Below, in pieces: positions 37,676 to 47,060 of a stretch of 64,000 nucleotides of DNA. Both the position numbers and the translations under genes were made by a program. The notes below the pieces were generated by a model, which was not told the DNA's origin, did no database searches, and saw only the letters and a program-made list of their open reading frames with translations. Each line of letters starts with the position of its first letter. The first letter of the stretch is position 1. Origin of the DNA: Helicobacter sp. 10-6591 (GTDB lineage Bacteria > Campylobacterota > Campylobacteria > Campylobacterales > Helicobacteraceae); assembly GCF_003288805.1 (NCBI RefSeq), contig NZ_NHYK01000002.1, forward strand, positions 60,026 to 124,025, read 5' to 3'.

Positions 37676-38434
37676 TTATTTTTTCTGCTTGCCAAAAATA
37701 CTTTCATAAGGGTTTTTATCGATTTTTTCTACTAGATGTGTTGCTCGAGAGAAAAATGTGTTCATTTGTGAGAGCATATCCTGTAGCTGTAGCATTGTGG
37801 GATTTAAAATAGCTCTCACATCATATTGTCCATTTTCAAAGTTTTCATCGATCTTAGATACTAGGGAATCCAATCTTTTGGTGAGTGTGTTTAAGTTTGA
37901 GCCTACTATTTTGAGAGTCTCTAATAATTCACTGAGATTGTCTAAATTATGTTGATTGGTGGTCTTGATGATATTGCTTATGATCTCATCAGCCTTATCG
38001 CTTATGCTTGCTGCTTTTTGCAACAAGGTATCAAGACCACTTTTGCGTAGCTCTATTGTATTGTCATCTTTTATTGCACCATCGCCCTGTGTGAGAGCGA
38101 GATAGTTTGCCCCTGCTAATCCGCTAGAAGTTATACTTAAAAATGCTCCTTCTTTGATTTTGAGTGCAGAATCGAGTGTGATTGCGATCTGTATTTGCCC
38201 CCGTGATAAATCTGCAAAATCCACACTTGAAACCTTACCAACACCGATTCCTTTGAATTTCACAGGTGTATTTACGCCAATAGAGCCAAGTTCATCTTGG
38301 GTGTAGATATAATAGGTTTTGTGGGAGCTTGCAGCAAAATCAAATCTCCCAAGCCGTAGTATAAAAAAACAAAGCCCAATCACAATACAAACCAAAACAA
38401 TTCCAATTGACACATACTTAACATTACGTTCCAT
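37676..38434 (-). CDS. mlaD: MlaD/MCE-family lipid transport substrate-binding protein
   Basis: A 252-residue protein with one N-terminal span (7-28) and a periplasmic MCE domain (about 40-118): VNTPVKFKGIGVGKVSSVDF and GLAGANYLALTQG are typical. A long helical region follows (150-250) that could form the tube seen in PqiB/YebT-type MCE proteins. It moves phospholipids between inner and outer membranes. It is upstream of the auxiliary lipoprotein gene and downstream of tRNA-Arg on the same strand. Confidence 0.85.
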   Translation of the reverse strand: MERNVKYVSIGIVLVCIVIGLCFFILRLGRFDFAASSHKTYYIYTQDELGSIGVNTPVKFKGIGVGKVSSVDFADLSRGQIQIAITLDSALKIKEGAFLSITSSGLAGANYLALTQGDGAIKDDNTIELRKSGLDTLLQKAASISDKADEIISNIIKTTNQHNLDNLSELLETLKIVGSNLNTLTKRLDSLVSKIDENFENGQYDVRAILNPTMLQLQDMLSQMNTFFSRATHLVEKIDKNPYESIFGKQKK

Positions 38435-38527
38435 TAAAATTCCTTATCTAGTTATGGTAGTTGTGAAGTTTGGTGCCGTGGATTCTAGCGTAAAGCCTGT
38501 TCAAAAAGTTAGAGACTGATCGAAGTA

Positions 38528-38604
38528 TGGTGTGCTCGGAGGGATTCAAACCCCCGACCTACAGGACCGCAACCTGTTGCTCTATTCGGCTGAGCTACGA
38601 GCAC
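38528..38604 (-). tRNA. tRNA-Arg (anticodon GCG)
   Basis: A 77-nt cloverleaf with encoded CCA. Acceptor GTGCTCG pairs with CGAGCAC; D stem GCTC/GAGC; anticodon stem ACAGG/CCTGT with loop TTGCGGT, anticodon GCG (reads CGC, and CGU by wobble); T stem GGGGG/CCCTC with one G-U. Most bacteria decode these codons with ACG edited to ICG, so GCG is notable. The D loop is AGCCGAATA (A at 19) and the T loop TTTGAAT (T at 56), so the usual G19-C56 contact appears as A19-U56. Confidence 0.93.
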
Positions 38605-38655
38605 TGATCTTAAATAATTCTGATCTGAAATCAAACAAAAAAAGCAAAGGTGGGG

Positions 38656-38661
38656 ATTGTA
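38656..38661 (-). promoter_or_regulatory. Possible -10 box of tRNA-Arg
   Basis: TACAAT on the minus strand about 52 bases before the tRNA 5' end, in the divergent gap with rpsU. Confidence 0.35.
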
Positions 38662-38743
38662 GCTTACAAATCCTTAATGTTTGTTTTATAGTTTTTGTTT
38701 TAGAATGTCCATCCATATTTGCAAAGAAAGAAGGTGATGTTTT

Positions 38744-38956
38744 ATGCCAGGTATTAAAGTTCGTGAAAGTGAGAATTTTGATGAAGCCTATAGAAAATTT
38801 AAAAAACAAACTGATAGAAACCTTGTAGTGACAGAGACACGAGCGAGAAGATTCTTTGAACCACAAACTGAAAAGCGCAAAAAACAAAAAATTAGCGCAA
38901 AGAAAAAATTACTCAAGCGTTTGTATATGCTTCGCAGATACGAATCAAAGCTTTAA
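38744..38956 (+). CDS. rpsU: 30S ribosomal protein S21
   Basis: A 70-residue, very basic protein. It starts [20 protein letters not shown], the S21 signature, and has the [13 protein letters not shown] segment. S21 helps the 30S subunit select mRNA through the anti-Shine-Dalgarno region. The ribosome site is AAGGTG. A hairpin follows at 38968-38984. It is divergent from tRNA-Arg and convergent with uvrB. Confidence 0.96.
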   Translation: MPGIKVRESENFDEAYRKFKKQTDRNLVVTETRARRFFEPQTEKRKKQKISAKKKLLKRLYMLRRYESKL

Positions 38957-38967
38957 TCTGTTTTAGT

Positions 38968-38984
38968 TGTGGGATTTTCCCACA
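38968..38984. terminator. Hairpin between convergent rpsU and uvrB
   Basis: Arms TGTGGGA and TCCCACA with a 3-base loop, 11 bp after the rpsU stop and 4 bp from the uvrB stop. On neither strand is there a long U-run, but the position suits a shared terminator. Confidence 0.5.
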
Positions 38985-38988
38985 CAAG

Positions 38989-40959
38989 CTATCTTCTTAA
39001 TTTTGCTATTTCATCTCTTAATCTTGCAGCTTCCTCAAATTCTAAACTCTTAGCAGCTTGTAACATACGCATTTTCAACTCTTTGATGATCGCATCTCTC
39101 TCGGTTTTTGGAATCTTTTTGTTTTTCTCATATATTCTAGTTTGTGCGCTGGATTCTAGTTTTAATTCCTCTTCAAGATTGCGTTTGACAGAAGTTGGTG
39201 TGATATTATGTACTTTGTTATAGGCTTCTTGCTTGCTTCTACGATAATCAGTAATGTCAAATGCTTTCTGCATTGAGTTTGTAATCTTTTTAGCATATAA
39301 AATTACCTTTCCTTCGACATTTCGTGCTGCGCGTCCCATAGTTTGTATAAGACTTGTCTCACTTCGTAAAAACCCTTCTTTATCAGCATCCATAATTGCT
39401 ATAAGGCTTACCTCTGGCAGGTCTAGCCCTTCGCGCAGCAGATTGATTCCCACAAGCACATCAAACTCACCGATTCTGAGTGAGCGGATAAGGTGATTGC
39501 GCTCAATTGCATCGATATCACTATGCATATAGCGCACCTTGATTCCTAGTTCAGTGTAATATCTACTTAGCTCCTCTGCCATTTTTTTGGTAAGTGTAGT
39601 AATAAGAATGCGCTGGTTTTTTGCCACACGATGTTTTATTTCATCGATCAAATCAAGCACTTGGTTATCAGAATCTCTTACTTCATAGAGTGGATCAAGC
39701 AAACCTGTTGGTCGGATAATTTGCTCTGCAATATTTGAGGCACTTAACTCTAATTCCAAATTAGCAGGTGTTGCAGAGACAAACAAGTAGTGTGGGGCCT
39801 TTTTGATAAATTCATCAAAACGCAAAGGGCGATTATCTAAAGCACTTGGTAAACGGAATCCATATTCTACAAGCACTTCTTTCCTGCTCCTATCGCCTGC
39901 ATACATTCCTCCAAATTGCGGCAAGCTCACGTGCGATTCATCAACGATGATAAGATAAGGCTTGTTCTTTTGTGCGAAATAATCAAGCAGACTATAAGGA
40001 GTTTCACCAGGCTTTTTTCCTGTGAGATGTCTTGCATAGTTTTCAATTCCTTTACAAATCCCAGATTCTCTTATCATTTCTAAATCAAATTCTGTGCGTG
40101 TTTTTAGTCGCTGGTATTCAACTTGCAAATCTTTAGCGCTAAATTCTGCAAGGTGCTCTTCTAGCTCGGATTCTATACTTTCAAGCGCTTGTTTGAGACG
40201 TGTAGCACCTACGATGAATTGGTTTGCTGCATACAATACAAAGGATTTTATATCCTTGACTTTGATCCTCTCTATACTGTTATAGATTGCAAGCGATTCA
40301 ATATCATCACCAAAAAACTCTATTCTGACAAATTCACTTTCATTATATGCGGGGAAAATATCCACTGCTTCGCCTTGCACACGAAAATTCCCTCGTTCAA
40401 AGATAATGTCATTGCGTGTATAGCCCATGTCTACAAGTTTGAGCAAAAACTCCTTTTGCGTGCGAGAATCTCCGACTTCGATCTTTTCTATCATCGTGAG
40501 ATATTCGCTTGGATTGCCTAGACCATAATTTGCACTCACACTTGCTATAACAATCACATCTTCGTATGCAAGTAGTGAAGTAGTCGCTGAAAGTCTCAAG
40601 CGTTCTAAATCCTCATTGATACTAGAATCCTTTTCGATAAATAAATCTCTACGTGGAATGTAGGATTCTGGCTGGTAGTAGTCAAAGTGGCTGATGAAAT
40701 ATTCCACGTGATTTTTTGGAAAAAAACCCTTAAATTCGCTGTAAAGCTGTGCTGCAAGCGTTTTATTGTGAGTCATAATGAGTGTTGGCATATGGAGATT
40801 GGCAATAATATTTGCCATAGTGTAGGTCTTCCCACTACCTGTTACACCAATGAGTGTGGAGTATTGGGCACCATTTTTAATAGAATTTACAATTTTTTTG
40901 ATTGCTTGGGGTTGATCGCCTGCTGGAGTATAGGGGGAATTGAGCTCAAAACTAGGCAT
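38989..40959 (-). CDS. uvrB: Excinuclease ABC subunit B
   Basis: The damage-verifying helicase of nucleotide excision repair, 656 residues. Walker [11 protein letters not shown] (residues 39-48), beta-hairpin region [18 protein letters not shown] (near 95-112), DESHVSLPQ (Walker B, near 340), helicase motif VI MGRAARN (near 540), and a C-terminal UVR motif ([21 protein letters not shown]) that binds UvrC. It is divergent from the small coiled-coil gene, with only 75 bp between the starts. Confidence 0.97.
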   Translation of the reverse strand: MPSFELNSPYTPAGDQPQAIKKIVNSIKNGAQYSTLIGVTGSGKTYTMANIIANLHMPTLIMTHNKTLAAQLYSEFKGFFPKNHVEYFISHFDYYQPESYIPRRDLFIEKDSSINEDLERLRLSATTSLLAYEDVIVIASVSANYGLGNPSEYLTMIEKIEVGDSRTQKEFLLKLVDMGYTRNDIIFERGNFRVQGEAVDIFPAYNESEFVRIEFFGDDIESLAIYNSIERIKVKDIKSFVLYAANQFIVGATRLKQALESIESELEEHLAEFSAKDLQVEYQRLKTRTEFDLEMIRESGICKGIENYARHLTGKKPGETPYSLLDYFAQKNKPYLIIVDESHVSLPQFGGMYAGDRSRKEVLVEYGFRLPSALDNRPLRFDEFIKKAPHYLFVSATPANLELELSASNIAEQIIRPTGLLDPLYEVRDSDNQVLDLIDEIKHRVAKNQRILITTLTKKMAEELSRYYTELGIKVRYMHSDIDAIERNHLIRSLRIGEFDVLVGINLLREGLDLPEVSLIAIMDADKEGFLRSETSLIQTMGRAARNVEGKVILYAKKITNSMQKAFDITDYRRSKQEAYNKVHNITPTSVKRNLEEELKLESSAQTRIYEKNKKIPKTERDAIIKELKMRMLQAAKSLEFEEAARLRDEIAKLRR

Positions 40960-40991
40960 ATTGTATAGTCCTTAAATATCGTGCTTTGTGT

Positions 40992-40997
40992 TATAAT
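40992..40997 (+). promoter_or_regulatory. -10 box of the priA-rsmD-fliL cluster
   Basis: TATAAT 38-43 bp upstream of the ATG at 41035. It probably starts the long plus-strand cluster that follows. Confidence 0.55.
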
Positions 40998-41034
40998 CGC
41001 AATTCTACTCTACAAATACCTCAAGGACTGCACT

Positions 41035-41262
41035 ATGGATTCACAAATTATGGAGAAACTGACATACAAGATTGAGGAGATGCTTGTAAAAATAGCATCA
41101 CAAAAAGATGAGATCGAATCTTTGCAACACGAGATTGTCAGACTGAAATCTGAAAATGAAGCCAAGGAAGTGCAAATTTCTAATCTCTATGAGAATATTG
41201 GTTCGCAAAAAAAAGGAATCGAAGAACTCTTTCATAAAATTGATGAGAGTCTGAAAGTATGA
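41035..41262 (+). CDS. Small coiled-coil protein
   Basis: A 75-residue protein from ATG 41035, with AAGGA nine bases before it; an upstream GTG at 40981 would start before the -10 box. It is one continuous coiled coil (MEKLTYKIEEMLVKIASQKD, then heptads to the end) and strongly acidic/basic alternating. The size and heptad pattern recall ZapB-like division factors, but this is not evidence of function. The stop overlaps the next gene by 4 bp. Unknown function. Confidence 0.6.
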   Translation: MDSQIMEKLTYKIEEMLVKIASQKDEIESLQHEIVRLKSENEAKEVQISNLYENIGSQKKGIEELFHKIDESLKV

Positions 41263-41519
41263 AAGATACTATAGAGATTAATATTGAAGATAAACGTTTT
41301 AGCATTTCTTTAGCGCCGTTGTCAGAATACGCTAGAAAAGAAATCAGAGAGTTTTTTAACACTAATGGTGAGCAGAAGCGTGTAAAGCTTGTAGAGCTAC
41401 TCCAAGCTTATGTCATGAAAACCCAAGAGCACGCCCAGCTTTACTATAAAATTGAGAGACTTTACAACGACATAGAGACTACTACCCATAAGCCCGCTCA
41501 AGTTGATGTTTTAAACTAA
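41259..41519 (+). CDS. Small conserved-looking protein upstream of priA
   Basis: An 86-residue protein. The N-terminal 20 residues (IEINIEDKRFSISLAPLSEY) look like two beta strands and the rest is helical. Its overlap of 4 bp with the coiled-coil gene and its position 13 bp before priA show they are translated together. I do not recognise a family; a ZapA-like fold is conceivable from size and a strand-then-helix layout, but it lacks clear motifs. Confidence 0.5.
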   Translation: MKDTIEINIEDKRFSISLAPLSEYARKEIREFFNTNGEQKRVKLVELLQAYVMKTQEHAQLYYKIERLYNDIETTTHKPAQVDVLN

Positions 41520-41532
41520 TTTTATTTTTGAG

Positions 41533-43440
41533 ATGAATCCTTATTTTGTGCTTGTTGCACCGCTTGGCATTTCTTCTCCACCCCTTACTTATAAAATGGA
41601 ATATGATTGTCTTATTTATGACATTGTAGAGATTGCGATAAAAAATAAGAGTTTATTAGGCGTAGTTATCAAAAAACTAGATTCTATGACGATTGCTCCT
41701 GCCTTGATAGAGGTATGCAAATATGCAACAGCTAGCGATTTGGCGTTTTTATCTCACCAAAAGTTTTTGGCAGAATTTATTGTAAGTTATTACTGTGCAA
41801 GTTTTTCACAAAGCTTTGCGCAGTTCATAGCGTACAAGCGAGATTCTCAAAATTCTTTGGAATCTTTGGACTTACAGAATCTCCATCTCCCTCAGCTTTC
41901 TGTAAAGCAACAAGAAGCATTGGAGTTTATCCAAAACACTCAAAATACTTTACTCTTTGGTGATACAGGAAGTGGCAAGACAGAAATTTATATCCATCTT
42001 ATTGCCCAAGCTCTGCTCAAGAGAAAACAAGCGCTTTTGCTTATGCCAGAGATTGCACTCACACCTCAGATAGAGCAAAGACTCCAGAGGATTTTTGGCA
42101 CTCTAGTGGGGATATGGCACTCTAAAATCACAAGCAAAAAAAAACAGGAATTTTTAGACAGACTTTATAAAGGCGAAATAAGAGTTATTGCTGGAGCGCG
42201 TTCCTCGCTCTTTTTGCCATTGTATGCGCTTGGTGTGATTGTGGTTGATGAGGAGCATGATGATGCATACAAATCCCAAAATATCCCATACTACAATGCA
42301 AGGGACTTGGCTCTCTATCTTGGGAAACACACAGATATTAAGGTGGTGCTAGGTTCTGCTACACCCTCTCTTCTCTCTTATAGCAATGCAGCAAAAAATC
42401 ACACACTCTTTCGACTTAAGGGGAGTTATTTCAATGCAGACAAAAAGATTATTTTTAACCCAGAAGAGCCACTCTCAGATTCTATGCTCTCATATCTAGA
42501 ATCTACATATAAAAATTCAAAACAAAGCATTGTATTTCTGCCTACACGAGCGAATTTCAAAAGCCTTTTTTGCAAAGAGTGCGCCCATAAAGTGCAATGT
42601 ATTTTTTGCAGTGTGAATCTCAGCGTGCATTCAAAGAAAAATGCGCTGGTATGCCATTATTGTGGATTCACACAACAACTCATTGATTCTTGTCCGCAAT
42701 GCGGCTCTAAAAACTTGGCGGTTGCAAGGATTGGCACGCAAGAATTTGCCAAGGAGTTGGCTACTGCCTTACCCCAAGCAGAGATTGGAATCTTTGACAA
42801 AGATCATATCAGCACACACAATAAACTCCAGAGTATTCTCAAAAAGTTCAATGAGCATAAGATTGATATACTCATTGGCACGCAGATGCTAAGCAAGGGG
42901 CATGATTATCATAATATAGAGTTATGTGTCATTGTCGGAATCGATTATATTTTGAATGCTATTGATTATCGTGCGAATGAACGTGCAATGAGCCTGCTTG
43001 TACAGATTGCTGGACGCGCTGGGAGAAAAAGTGAGGGCATAGTATTTATTCAGACATCAAACACTGGATTTTTTTCCCAGTTTGGTCTGGATTATGAAAT
43101 GTTTTTGCAAAATGAATTGTGCAATCGCCCCAGAATCTATCCGCCATTTACGCGTTTGGCAAATCTTAGTTTTACCCACAAAGACAAAGAAGTCTCTTAC
43201 GCGCAAATGCAAGCAGCACTAAAACTTATAGAGGATTTTGTTTTTAGAAATTCCAAAGAATCATATTTAGAAATTGTGGGTGCAAAACTCTCAGATATTG
43301 CTAGACTGAAAGGAAAGTACCGACACAATATTTTATTGCGCGCCCAAAAAAACACAATAATGCGCCAAGCTATAAACTATGTGCGTAAAAATCTGGATTT
43401 TGATTTTATTATCGATATAGATCCATTGAGTACATTGTAA
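41533..43440 (+). CDS. priA: Primosomal protein N' (replication restart helicase)
   Basis: Reloads the replisome at stalled forks. 635 residues: N-terminal DNA-binding region, Walker A LLFGDTGSGKTEIY (near residue 137), DEEHD (near 240), and two zinc sites with Cys in CKECAHKVQCIFC and CHYCGFTQQL...CPQCGS (about 350-400). The helicase C domain has GTQMLSKGHDY and QIAGRAGR. It is shorter than the E. coli protein, as is usual in Campylobacterota. There is an A9 run at 42136-42144, too short to call variable. Confidence 0.95.
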   Translation: MNPYFVLVAPLGISSPPLTYKMEYDCLIYDIVEIAIKNKSLLGVVIKKLDSMTIAPALIEVCKYATASDLAFLSHQKFLAEFIVSYYCASFSQSFAQFIAYKRDSQNSLESLDLQNLHLPQLSVKQQEALEFIQNTQNTLLFGDTGSGKTEIYIHLIAQALLKRKQALLLMPEIALTPQIEQRLQRIFGTLVGIWHSKITSKKKQEFLDRLYKGEIRVIAGARSSLFLPLYALGVIVVDEEHDDAYKSQNIPYYNARDLALYLGKHTDIKVVLGSATPSLLSYSNAAKNHTLFRLKGSYFNADKKIIFNPEEPLSDSMLSYLESTYKNSKQSIVFLPTRANFKSLFCKECAHKVQCIFCSVNLSVHSKKNALVCHYCGFTQQLIDSCPQCGSKNLAVARIGTQEFAKELATALPQAEIGIFDKDHISTHNKLQSILKKFNEHKIDILIGTQMLSKGHDYHNIELCVIVGIDYILNAIDYRANERAMSLLVQIAGRAGRKSEGIVFIQTSNTGFFSQFGLDYEMFLQNELCNRPRIYPPFTRLANLSFTHKDKEVSYAQMQAALKLIEDFVFRNSKESYLEIVGAKLSDIARLKGKYRHNILLRAQKNTIMRQAINYVRKNLDFDFIIDIDPLSTL

Positions 43441-43473
43441 AATACCTCAATCCCTAAAATACAAGGAAATACC

Positions 43474-43809
43474 ATGAAAATTGCCTTGCAGTGTGAAAAT
43501 CTCCTCCTTCAAAGCACACTCGAGTATTTTTTAAAAGATTACTTGTGTAATGAGAGTATGTGCGATTTTATTCTGAGTGATATATCAAGACCAAGCAGCA
43601 AGCCTTTATGTCTTTTGGGTGGGAAAGATTGTGATATTAGTGAGATTTTTACCCCACAAAGCCTTATGCAGAGTTTGGATGATTTCTATATTTCACATTG
43701 TTTGCAGGCTGCCAAAGATTCCAGTTTGGAATATGAAGTATCACAGCTTATGCACGAATACACCAACAAACTTTGCGCACTTTTGTTGCGTAAAACCAAG
43801 AAATCTTAA
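43474..43809 (+). CDS. Uncharacterised 111-residue protein between priA and rsmD
   Basis: No family recognised. The protein starts MKIALQCENLLLQSTLEYFL with AAGGAAATACC before the ATG, and ends in a basic LLRKTKKS. It has a helical look, no signal peptide and no membrane span. It lies 33 bp after priA and 37 bp before rsmD on the same strand, so it belongs to this cluster. It may be a small cytosolic regulator, but there is no direct evidence. Confidence 0.5.
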   Translation: MKIALQCENLLLQSTLEYFLKDYLCNESMCDFILSDISRPSSKPLCLLGGKDCDISEIFTPQSLMQSLDDFYISHCLQAAKDSSLEYEVSQLMHEYTNKLCALLLRKTKKS

Positions 43810-43846
43810 ATCTGCAATTATTTTGGATTGGAATTTAACCTCTACA

Positions 43847-44503
43847 ATGCCTACTCCTCCGAGATTTTCAGCCAACAATCATTCTGTAGATACCAGACAG
43901 AAATTGCGTATCAATACAGGAAAGCTAAAGGGTCTTAGCCTCGAGTTTTTGAAACATTCTCAAGAATTATGTATCACTCGTCCAACAAAGGCAATTTTGC
44001 GAGAATCTTTTTTCAACTCTCTGGGCGTGAATGTTGTAGGTAGTACTTTTATCGAGGGTTTTGCTGGAAGTGGCTCTATGGGAATAGAGGCTTTAAGTCG
44101 TGGCGCAAAATGCGCAGTATTTTTTGAATCCAATCAAAATGCTGCTTGTATCTTGAAAGAAAACATTCATCGCGCACAACAGAGAGTCCAAGATTTAGAG
44201 TTTGTGCTGTATGAAAAGGATTTTTTTGAAGCTTTTGAATGGATAGATTCTTTAGAGTATCGAAGTATTTTGTATCTTGATCCACCATTTTTTGTGCGCA
44301 AAGGTATGGATGGTATTTATGAAAGAGTTTTTACTTTCGTTTCTAGGCTCCAAAATCCCTTCATTACTTTACTTGCTTTTGAAGGTATGAGTGCATGCTC
44401 CTTGCCACAAACTTTGGGCAATTATGATAGAATCGAGCAAAAACGGTTCGGAAAAAGCACAATTTCATATTTTGTAAATACACTAGGAGTACTTCATGGC
44501 TAA
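43847..44503 (+). CDS. rsmD: 16S rRNA (guanine966-N2)-methyltransferase
   Basis: Methylates G966 of 16S rRNA. From ATG 43847 it has 218 residues. RINTGKLKGLSL (21-32) and RPTKAILRESFFNSL (45-59) are RsmD N-terminal features; the SAM loop is FIEGFAGSGSMGIEALSRGA (68-87), and the catalytic motif IV is DPPF (145-148). A longer frame back to 43577 overlaps the previous gene and adds no family sequence. The stop overlaps fliL by 8 bp; rsmD-fliL-acpS order is that of H. pylori HP0810-0808. Confidence 0.88.
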   Translation: MPTPPRFSANNHSVDTRQKLRINTGKLKGLSLEFLKHSQELCITRPTKAILRESFFNSLGVNVVGSTFIEGFAGSGSMGIEALSRGAKCAVFFESNQNAACILKENIHRAQQRVQDLEFVLYEKDFFEAFEWIDSLEYRSILYLDPPFFVRKGMDGIYERVFTFVSRLQNPFITLLAFEGMSACSLPQTLGNYDRIEQKRFGKSTISYFVNTLGVLHG

Positions 44504-45053
44504 AGAAGAGCAAAATGCACCAGCCACACCAGAAGATAAAAAGAGTAAAGCCGTTCTATTCATAGTAATTGGAGTTGGTGTTTTATTGGTTTTATTGCTT
44601 GCGATAATTGCAATGCTCGTGTTTTCTAGTAATGACAGTAATGAAGCAGTCCAATCTCAAGTCCAAGAACAGTCTCAAGTGCGCCCAAATGCGCCAAAGA
44701 TCGTAGTAGGAGACACTATCACAGCGCGTTCGACTGATTATGCAAAGATCGGGCCAATCTTTCCTATACAACAAGAATTCAAAGTTAATCTCCTCACCCA
44801 AACTGGCAAGAAGATTCTCCTCACAAATATCAGTTTAGAGCTTGATAAGCCAGAAACCCAGCCTGAAGTCGAGACAAAACTTCCTATGTTGTTTGATGCA
44901 ATTATTGAGATTCTCTCTTCAAAATCAGTCGAAGAAATCATTACGACTAAGGGTAAAAATAGATTAAAAGATGAGATAGTCAGACGTTTGAATGAATTTT
45001 TGATCGATGGCAGTATCAAAAATGTCTTTTTCACAAACTTTTTGATTGGCTAG
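44496..45053 (+). CDS. fliL: Flagellar basal body-associated protein FliL
   Basis: A 185-residue inner membrane protein: cytosolic N-terminus, one span (about 19-42: AVLFIVIGVGVLLVLLLAII), then a periplasmic FliL domain with FKVNLLTQTGKKILLTNISL and a C-terminal IKNVFFTNFLIG. FliL rings surround the stator units and stabilise them. It overlaps rsmD by 8 bp and acpS follows 5 bp later. Confidence 0.9.
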   Translation: MAKEEQNAPATPEDKKSKAVLFIVIGVGVLLVLLLAIIAMLVFSSNDSNEAVQSQVQEQSQVRPNAPKIVVGDTITARSTDYAKIGPIFPIQQEFKVNLLTQTGKKILLTNISLELDKPETQPEVETKLPMLFDAIIEILSSKSVEEIITTKGKNRLKDEIVRRLNEFLIDGSIKNVFFTNFLIG

Positions 45054-45058
45054 CATTT

Positions 45059-45430
45059 ATGCTAGGTATTGATATTGTGAGTGTTCCTAGGATTCGTAAC
45101 TTTGTGGGTAAATTTGGTGTGCGTGGTTTAGGGCGATTCTTGAGTCGCAATGAACTTGCACTATGCCAAAAGAGCCAAGTTCTCAACTATGCACGTGTCG
45201 CAGGATTTTGGGCAGCAAAAGAAGCATTAAGCAAAGCTTTTGGTTGCGGTATAGGGAGAGAACTAGGGTTTTTAGATATAAATTTGCATCTCGATTCTAA
45301 AGGTGCCCCACATATCAGTCTTTGCGCTGAGAGATTGGAATATTTTAGGGTGCAAAAGACTTTTTCTCACATTGCCTTAAGCATCACGCATGAGCGTGAA
45401 TTTGCTATAGCATGTGTTGTGTTGCATTAG
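45059..45430 (+). CDS. acpS: Holo-[acyl-carrier-protein] synthase
   Basis: Transfers 4'-phosphopantetheine from CoA to acyl carrier protein. 123 residues. Motifs: MLGIDIVSVPRI with the Mg-binding Asp5, and RVAGFWAAKEALSKAFGCGI with the catalytic Glu. The ending SITHEREFAIACVV is typical. The start lies 5 bp after fliL. Confidence 0.95.
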   Translation: MLGIDIVSVPRIRNFVGKFGVRGLGRFLSRNELALCQKSQVLNYARVAGFWAAKEALSKAFGCGIGRELGFLDINLHLDSKGAPHISLCAERLEYFRVQKTFSHIALSITHEREFAIACVVLH

Positions 45431-45448
45431 ATTCAAACAAGGGTGGAT

Positions 45449-46438
45449 ATGAGTAAGAAACCTCGTGTCTTTTCTGGAATCCAGCCTACTGGTGATATTC
45501 ACTTGGGCAATTATTTAGGCGCAGTCAAAAATTGGGTAGATTCTCAAGATGAATATGAAAATATCTTTTGTATTGTGAACTCTCATGCAATCACTACGCG
45601 ACAAGATCCAGAAAATCTGCGTAAAAAAACTTTTGAGTTAGCGGCATTGCTTTTGGCTTGCGGTATTGACACAAAAAAATCCCATCTTTTTATCCAAAGT
45701 GAAATTGATGAACATAGCGCGCTTGCATGGATTTTAGATTGTAACATCCCAATGGGTGAACTTAGTCGTATGACACAATTCAAAGACAAAAGTGCAAAAA
45801 ATCCAAAAAATATCAATGTGGGATTGTTTAATTATCCAGCTCTTATGGCAGCAGATATTTTGCTGTATCAACCGGATTTTGTACCCGTAGGAGAAGATCA
45901 AAAACAGCATTTAGAGCTTACGCGTAATGTCGCCCAACGTTTTAATCGTGATTATGGAGAGTGCTTTAAGATACCAAATCCTCTTATTCCAAAAGTTGGT
46001 GCGCGTATTATGGGACTAGATACCCCACAGGTCAAAATGAGTAAATCCAACAAGGCCCCAAACCATGCAGTTTTTTTACTTGATAAGCCTGAGATTATCA
46101 CGAACAAGTTCAAAAAAGCCACAACAGATTCTCTCTCATCTATTGTATTTGATCCTGCTCGTGCAGGACTTTATAATCTACTTTGTATCTATGAGATTTT
46201 TAGCAAAAAATCACGCGAGCAAATTGAAAATGAATTTGAAGGCAAGGGTTATGGTTATTTCAAAATGTGCTTAAGCGAGCTGGTTATAGAATCTTTACGT
46301 CCTATTAGTAACCAGTATAATGAGATTATCAAAGAAAGAGGATTTATCCAAAAAGTTTTGGCAGATAGCGCCGCACATATGCGTGTTATCGCTAAAGAAA
46401 CTTATCACAAAGCCAAGATTCTTGTAGGATTGGTTTGA
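45449..46438 (+). CDS. trpS: Tryptophanyl-tRNA synthetase
   Basis: Charges tRNA-Trp; class Ic synthetase of 329 residues. The HIGH-equivalent is [13 protein letters not shown] (about 12-24), the substrate segment is [14 protein letters not shown] (about 150), and the KMSKS loop is KMSKSN (near 195). ATG 45449 is taken because AAGGGTGG precedes it; a GTG two codons earlier is possible. It lies 18 bp after acpS. Confidence 0.95.
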   Translation: MSKKPRVFSGIQPTGDIHLGNYLGAVKNWVDSQDEYENIFCIVNSHAITTRQDPENLRKKTFELAALLLACGIDTKKSHLFIQSEIDEHSALAWILDCNIPMGELSRMTQFKDKSAKNPKNINVGLFNYPALMAADILLYQPDFVPVGEDQKQHLELTRNVAQRFNRDYGECFKIPNPLIPKVGARIMGLDTPQVKMSKSNKAPNHAVFLLDKPEIITNKFKKATTDSLSSIVFDPARAGLYNLLCIYEIFSKKSREQIENEFEGKGYGYFKMCLSELVIESLRPISNQYNEIIKERGFIQKVLADSAAHMRVIAKETYHKAKILVGLV

Positions 46439-46464
46439 GTTTAGATTACTAGGGGGGATGGGAT

Positions 46465-47004
46465 ATGAAGTTTTATTTGAGGAATCTTTTTTGTTTCGGA
46501 ATAGCAGTGTGTTTGTTGCTTGGTTGTGCTAAGAAACCTAAAATCACCCAAAATACACAGATTCCAACTTGCCAAACACAAAAGTATGAGATATTTTTAG
46601 AGCAAGTTGATGCTGATGAGATAAGTCAGAGTTTTTATAGCATAAGTGATTTTAGAAAGCTCATGGAATCTTATTTCTTACAGTCAAATTGTTTCGGTCT
46701 TTCGACCAAATACACACAAGATTCAAATGATATTTTTAAAGCCAGTGTGGTGTATGGACTGAAGGTTGCTGAGCAGAGCGAAGATGTGAATCTTTTAAAA
46801 AGCAAGGATGAGGCAAGCTTAGAGTCGTTTATTGAGTTTGCTTTGAGTTCAGAGCAAAAGATTATCAACCACCAATCTAGTGGTGAGCTGAAAATTTCGA
46901 CTGATCGTTATTTTGGTGCAAAAAATGTGAATAAGATTTCAAAGCAAGAAATAGAGCGGCTATTAACGCAAAATCTTGCCTTTATCATAAAAAAGTTGCA
47001 ATAA
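46465..47004 (+). CDS. Uncharacterised lipoprotein
   Basis: A 179-residue protein with a signal peptide and lipobox LLLGCAKK (Cys21 region). The mature part has two more Cys in CQTQ and SNCFG that could pair. No domain recognised. The C-terminal half is helical and charged. It lies 26 bp after trpS with GGGGGATGGG upstream of the ATG. It is probably anchored in the periplasmic or outer membrane face. Confidence 0.6.
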   Translation: MKFYLRNLFCFGIAVCLLLGCAKKPKITQNTQIPTCQTQKYEIFLEQVDADEISQSFYSISDFRKLMESYFLQSNCFGLSTKYTQDSNDIFKASVVYGLKVAEQSEDVNLLKSKDEASLESFIEFALSSEQKIINHQSSGELKISTDRYFGAKNVNKISKQEIERLLTQNLAFIIKKLQ

Positions 47005-47025
47005 GGCTATTTACTGAATCTTGCA

Positions 47026-47031
47026 TATAAT
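47026..47031 (+). promoter_or_regulatory. -10 box of the Bax-inhibitor-1 gene
   Basis: TATAAT 30-35 bp upstream of the ATG at 47061, with AAGGGG as ribosome site. Confidence 0.6.
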
Positions 47032-47060
47032 ACCGCCCATTTCATTATTAAGGGGACAAC

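Noticed and set aside
38532..38828. Open frame crossing tRNA-Arg and the start of rpsU
   Set aside because: It overlaps a well-formed tRNA and a ribosomal protein gene in another frame.
42136..42144. A9 run in priA as a phase-variation site
   Set aside because: Nine A in an intact essential-type gene is common in this AT-rich DNA; the frame is whole.
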